Below, piece after piece: positions 9,588 to 13,096 of a stretch of DNA of 13,096 nt. The translations under genes and the position numbers were made by a program. The notes under the pieces were generated by a model that saw only the letters and a list, made by a program, of their open reading frames with translations, had not been told where the DNA came from and searched no databases. The stretch covers positions 76,134-89,229 of the forward strand of contig NW_003131884.1 of NCBI RefSeq assembly GCF_000003605.2. Direction: 5' to 3'. Source of the DNA: Saccoglossus kowalevskii (lineage: Eukaryota; Hemichordata; Enteropneusta; Harrimaniidae). Numbering within the stretch: the first letter of the stretch is position 1; the number at the start of each line of letters is the position of its first letter.

Positions 9588-10918
9588 GTATTTTGCCCTC
9601 TAAAGACGGCGAAAAATATAGTATATTGATATAATATTCTAATCAATGTTTCATGAAAGGATGCTAATTTGAACCTAATTAACTATATAATTAATGCCCA
9701 CACACGAATTGACGATACGGATAATACGTGAGTGTTCTTCACACTTGAGCTTAACATAATAGATTCCGTGTTCCGTAAATCATTAGGCGTTCAGTTCACG
9801 GTTATTCTAATTTTCTCTTTCTTAGTATAGATCTCATTAATACAATGCTGACAATGATCGCTCATTTTGATACTATTATTAACTATCAAATTATATTCAA
9901 GTCGTGACTTTTCTGCACATATTGATATACTTGTTGGAACATACGGCATTGAACGTGAGCACATTCTCAAAGCCTCGACTGGTAGTGTTGGTGGCGTGCT
10001 TGAAGAATACCGAAACAATGATTCAGGCGTACTCAGTCGGTACATGGCTAAGTCACACAAAATGCGAATGCTTTATAGTCATGAGTTGATAGCGCCATCA
10101 CACGACCTAATGTATTATGATAACAAAAGCTATTTAAAGAGGGCGGTCGACATTTTTGTATTTTGCAAGGGCGTGCAGGAAGATATTCGTTGGCATTATG
10201 CAAGCTTGTCTCACTAGACACCTTTCATGTAAGACAAACGTACCGACGTGACGTCACTATGACGTCGACAGGTGTTTTCAAATATGTTTGACTGTAGTCA
10301 CTCGTCATTTCTAATATGAAATCTGCAAAAACATGCGTACATCGTCGACGTGTTTAATAAGCTATATCTATTATTGCCACAAGGAGGGAGGTACGGATGG
10401 GGTAGTCAGAATTATACCACATCAAAATATAAACTAAAACTAAATAATTTCACCAGTGTCACAGACATGATACCAAAAAGGATAAAAGTAGTTCCCCTAA
10501 GTACCCATCAAACGTATCTAAACCAATTTTAGAATTAATAGAATTGCTTACACTGAGACTCGTTTTCGACATTACATACATGCAAACCCAACACTGGAAA
10601 TGAATGAAGGTAGCTCACTGATTCATTGTGAAGTTTGATGTACGAATTACAAGATTATGAGAGTACATGTTAATGACGTGGAACAACAGACTCGTTTAGT
10701 ATGTATTACGTATTCAGAACTACGTGACTCGCATTACAAACAATAAATCAACGTCCACCATACCAACTTCAAGGATACTCAGATCAGGTCGTTCACTGCG
10801 AAATTTTAGCCATTAATCAGGCTCTCACACGTAGGAATCAACCGACTGCCAATCATTCACCGTGCCTATATAACAATACTGTTATATTCATGACGCAAGT
10901 GTTCTAAACGTCATTTCT
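9588..10918. other. Non-coding stretch containing the longest open frame
   Basis: The longest frame of the window, 116 codons (9867-10217, plus), lies here and is overlapped by an 89-codon minus frame (9791-10060) and a 61-codon plus frame (9904-10089). The local GC is slightly higher, so stops are sparse in several frames at once. The 116-residue translation has no recognisable domain, signal peptide or membrane segment. I do not call it a gene; see findings. A 60-codon frame at 10350-10532 is unremarkable. TGACGTCA at 10249-10256 is listed separately. Confidence 0.5.
10249..10256. promoter_or_regulatory. CRE-type palindrome TGACGTCA with adjacent TGACGTCG
   Basis: This is the third exact CRE palindrome. 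A one-mismatch copy, TGACGTCG, follows at 10260-10267, 11 bp start to start and so about one helical turn, on the same face of the DNA. Paired sites at one-turn spacing are the best regulatory-looking arrangement in the window, but no gene start can be tied to it. Confidence 0.3.
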
Positions 10919-10936
10919 AAAATGCCGAGGCATTTT
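10919..10936. repeat. Perfect 18-nt palindromic hairpin
   Basis: AAAATGCC (10919-10926) and GGCATTTT (10929-10936) are perfectly complementary around GA. It sits exactly at the left edge of a GC-richer block (10919-11211). A short hairpin near an element end recalls Helitrons, but I find no CTRR within the expected 10-12 nt on either side, so that assignment is not supported. Confidence 0.75.
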
Positions 10937-11211
10937 CAACCAAGAATTTTAATTTATAACATAGGCCTACAGGATTGACAGGAATACCCGAGATGAACAC
11001 TTGCGATTGGGCAATGAACTTCAGCATTCCAACCTGGCTGGGCCGTTTCAACCAATCAGACAGCACGATGCATGACACATTTCTCTGTATACATTGTATT
11101 GATGGAAAGAGTTTCCTTATAGCATGGGTCGTCAAGACAGGACTACCACCAGAAGAACAAACGCGATTGGGTAATGAACTGCAATGTTTTATCAATATTG
11201 GTAATGGGTGA
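10919..11211. mobile_element. Possible decayed non-autonomous element fragment
   Basis: This block is richer in G and C than its flanks and is open on both strands at once (106 codons minus, 10917-11237; 78 codons plus, 10975-11211). It starts at a perfect hairpin and contains a near-exact 17-bp duplication: GCGATTGGGCAATGAAC (11003-11019) and GCGATTGGGTAATGAAC (11162-11178). The copies are about 159-160 bp apart and may be in different reading phases, which argues against a protein-domain repeat. It also contains ATAGGCCTAC, a string I associate with dispersed repeats in invertebrate genomes. None of the translations looks like a transposase, reverse transcriptase or other known protein. Dispersed-repeat origin is inference; a domesticated or chance composition island is the alternative. 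Confidence 0.3.
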
Positions 11212-11215
11212 TTTT

Positions 11216-11478
11216 TGTTCAGTGAGATATATTGCATACTGCGTAAAATGCGCGGACCGAACGTTTGCCGGAAAATTGAATAATTTGATTATTAAGTTAT
11301 TTTTATAGCTCAATATCGAAATGGCGATCTTTTAGAAAGAATATGGGATTGAGATATTCTTACTTCGTAGAAATTAACCATCATCAAATGATATAACACA
11401 TTTTTGAGCCCGGAAAAACTGCCTATATATTTTCGTGCTTGACGAATTTCAGGCGACGTTCGAACGCCAATAACATCT
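11216..11478. other. Unique non-coding spacer
   Basis: I see no gene or repeat. A 10-bp CpG-containing palindrome, CGTTCGAACG, lies near 11458-11467. Confidence 0.5.
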
Positions 11479-11875
11479 TATTTCAATGAATCTTGGTTCA
11501 CAAATACTCTGAGACAATGCGACGATCTAATTAGTTTTGGGTTTATATACATTTATAATAATTACGTAATTTAGCTATTGGCTTCCCACCAATTAATCAT
11601 CACATTATAATAAAACTTGGTACATATATGCCCGCAAAAATTAACAGACCTAATTAGTTTTGGATTGAAATCTATGCATATTAGTTGCTTATTTTGCATA
11701 ATAATTTCAAGATTCCAATTTTCTACTATATCTCAAATATTGCATTTCAATATGGTTTGGTGTATATATAAATGCCCTGAAACAACGCCAACAATTTTGG
11801 ATTGAAATTCGAACTCACAAATTGTCTAATTTGCATAATAAGCATAATCAACTTATTTCATTGAAACTTGGTTCA
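11479..11875. repeat. Old degenerate tandem repeat, about 111-139-bp units
   Basis: Three landmarks recur in the same order. TTTCAATGAATCTTGGTTCA at 11481 returns as AAACTTGGTACATA (about 11612), TTTCAATATGGTTTGG (11745) and TTTCATTGAAACTTGGTTCA (11856). TAATTAGTTTTGG at 11528 returns at 11651 and as CAATTTTGGATTGAAAT at 11792. TTTGCATAATAA at 11693 returns at 11830. Spacings are about 111-139 bp, so about three units and the start of a fourth are present, each diverged by substitutions and indels. TTTGGATTGAAAT is shared by units 2 and 3. A 62-codon frame (11617-11805) lies inside and is a by-product. The origin (satellite-like array or tandemly duplicated element) is unclear. Confidence 0.7.
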
Positions 11876-12876
11876 TCTGGGATGATCCACAGATTTAAAT
11901 TGAACTTCTGGCGGAGGTGTTCTGATCCAGGAATGAATTAGATTGTAAGTACTATAAACTTCAATACTGTTGATCAAATTGTTTTCATGCTGTGCATCTC
12001 AAATAGCAGACAAATATTAGTTGATAAGCTTCTTGTTTGAAAGACTAATCTTAAATTTTGAATTAATTTTTAATATGCCTCCAATACTCTCAGCAGACAT
12101 GAGTTATTTTCAGGAGCGTTCTTTGATTGTTTATATTTGTTCTATGACGTTTTGAATATTTGCTTGAATGTATCAGTATTGTAACGCCTCAAACCGCTGT
12201 AAAATTCCATCGTTTGCAAGTAAACATCCCTCTCACAATGCTCTTTACCAGTGGCGTCTTCTTTGTAAATCCGAAGTATCATAATTTCACCGAGTTGACT
12301 AAACAAAGAATAGTCCCTTTCAGTGCAGAATTTGCATTAACCAACATGGAATTTAATGCATCTATGGTAAACAAAAACACACGAATTGAATGCAATCGGT
12401 ATTAATGACCAGTATCGGCATTTGACCTAATACAATACATGTATATATTTGTCGGTAAGGAGTACTATAATGACGATTACTCCCTTGCACGGTATTCCCT
12501 TTCATTGCAGTAACTCTTTTCGCGTTTATCGTAGTAATGTTTACGAGATGTGCTAACTGTATGTCCCATGGTGTTTTACGATTGAGGTTTTTGGCCTAGG
12601 CAATCTATTGATTATATATCGATAACAAAAACCGAGTTAATAAAGACCGATCAATATCATTGCTGTGTAATATAACAGTGGGTAGTACGAAACATAGTCT
12701 GTCAACAAGATGTGATAGGTTTTGATTTTTAGAGAAATGTTTGATATAATTCACAGTTTTTGTTCTCTCTCTCAAGTAAACAAGGGTCATACAGCTGTTT
12801 TAATATTTTCTGCTAGAATTCCGTCATTTCGCCGTCGTAAACTATATATTATTATATTACACTTTAACTGTAAGAA
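11876..12876. other. Unique non-coding stretch
   Basis: There is no recognisable gene. An 81-codon plus frame (12160-12405) and a 61-codon minus frame (12605-12790) are at chance level; the first has ordinary-looking composition but no domain I recognise. An octamer ATTTGCAT (POU-factor type) occurs at 12330-12337. Composition becomes AT-only toward 12840-12865 before the terminal array. Confidence 0.55.
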
Positions 12877-13096
12877 CCATACTTTCTAACATAAGGATTA
12901 TACTTTCCAACATGCAAACCATACTATCCAAAAAAAAAAGTTAAAGTAAATGTAAAAGTAAAAGCACATTTAAATGTTGTGGAATACAAAGAAATACTTT
13001 CCAATATACAAATATAGAAACATTATACACACCATACTTTCCAATATACACACCATATTTTCCAATATACAAACCATACTTTCCAATATACAAACC
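12877..13096. repeat. 21-bp minisatellite, interrupted, running off the right edge
   Basis: The unit begins CCATACTTTCC and continues AATATACAAA. Unit starts are seen at 12877, 12898, 12919, 12992, 13032, 13053, 13074 and 13095, with 21-bp spacing within the intact blocks. The array is interrupted at about 12930-12991 by an A10 run and A-rich sequence (AAAGTAAATGTAAAAGTAAA). A degraded unit lies at about 13013-13031. Units nearest the right edge are the most alike, so the homogeneous core of the array probably lies beyond the window. Confidence 0.95.

Noticed and set aside
10919-10960. Helitron terminus
   Set aside because: A hairpin is present but no CTRR end lies at the expected distance on either strand, and no A/T insertion signature can be defined.
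12160-12405. 81-codon plus-strand open frame
   Set aside because: No recognisable domain, and its length is within chance expectation for AT-rich non-coding DNA.

Overview
The window reads as non-coding DNA from a eukaryotic nuclear genome. It is AT-rich, roughly mid-30s percent GC by eye. It has no long open frame and no operon-like packing, no ribosome-binding sites set before plausible genes, and no recognisable rRNA, tRNA, viral or bacterial gene. CpG is not strongly depleted and degenerate ancient repeats are present, which fits an invertebrate animal (for example a marine one) better than a vertebrate. That is only an impression; nothing here identifies the species.

Layout. Positions 1-360 are a 26-bp minisatellite that enters from the left edge and carries a 3-unit (78-bp) higher-order pattern. 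Positions 361-10918 are essentially unique sequence. They hold two strong inverted repeats able to form 56-65 nt hairpins (633-688 and 9523-9587), weaker hairpins, and scattered copies of two palindromic motifs: TGACGTCA (CRE-type) and TCACGTGA (E-box/M-box-type). Positions 10919-11211 are GC-richer, open in both strands, start at a perfect GGCATTTT-type hairpin and contain a 17-bp near-exact duplication; this looks like a decayed mobile-element fragment. Positions about 11479-11875 are an old degenerate tandem repeat of about 111-139 bp units. From about 12877 to the right edge runs a 21-bp minisatellite that continues past the window.

Coding content. The longest start-to-stop frame is 116 codons (9867-10217). 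With AT near 64 percent, stops occur about once per 14 codons. A rough estimate then gives about 0.4 stop-to-stop runs of 116 codons or more by chance in six frames of this length, and about two dozen of 60 or more. What is seen fits chance, and none of the translated frames resembles a family I recognise. I therefore annotate no protein-coding gene with confidence. The window could be intergenic or inside a long intron; one weak internal-exon candidate (3906-4057) is listed as a finding.

No set of genes working together can be described. The items most worth testing are the two hairpins, the higher-order structure of the left array, and the decayed repeats at 10.9-11.9 kb.
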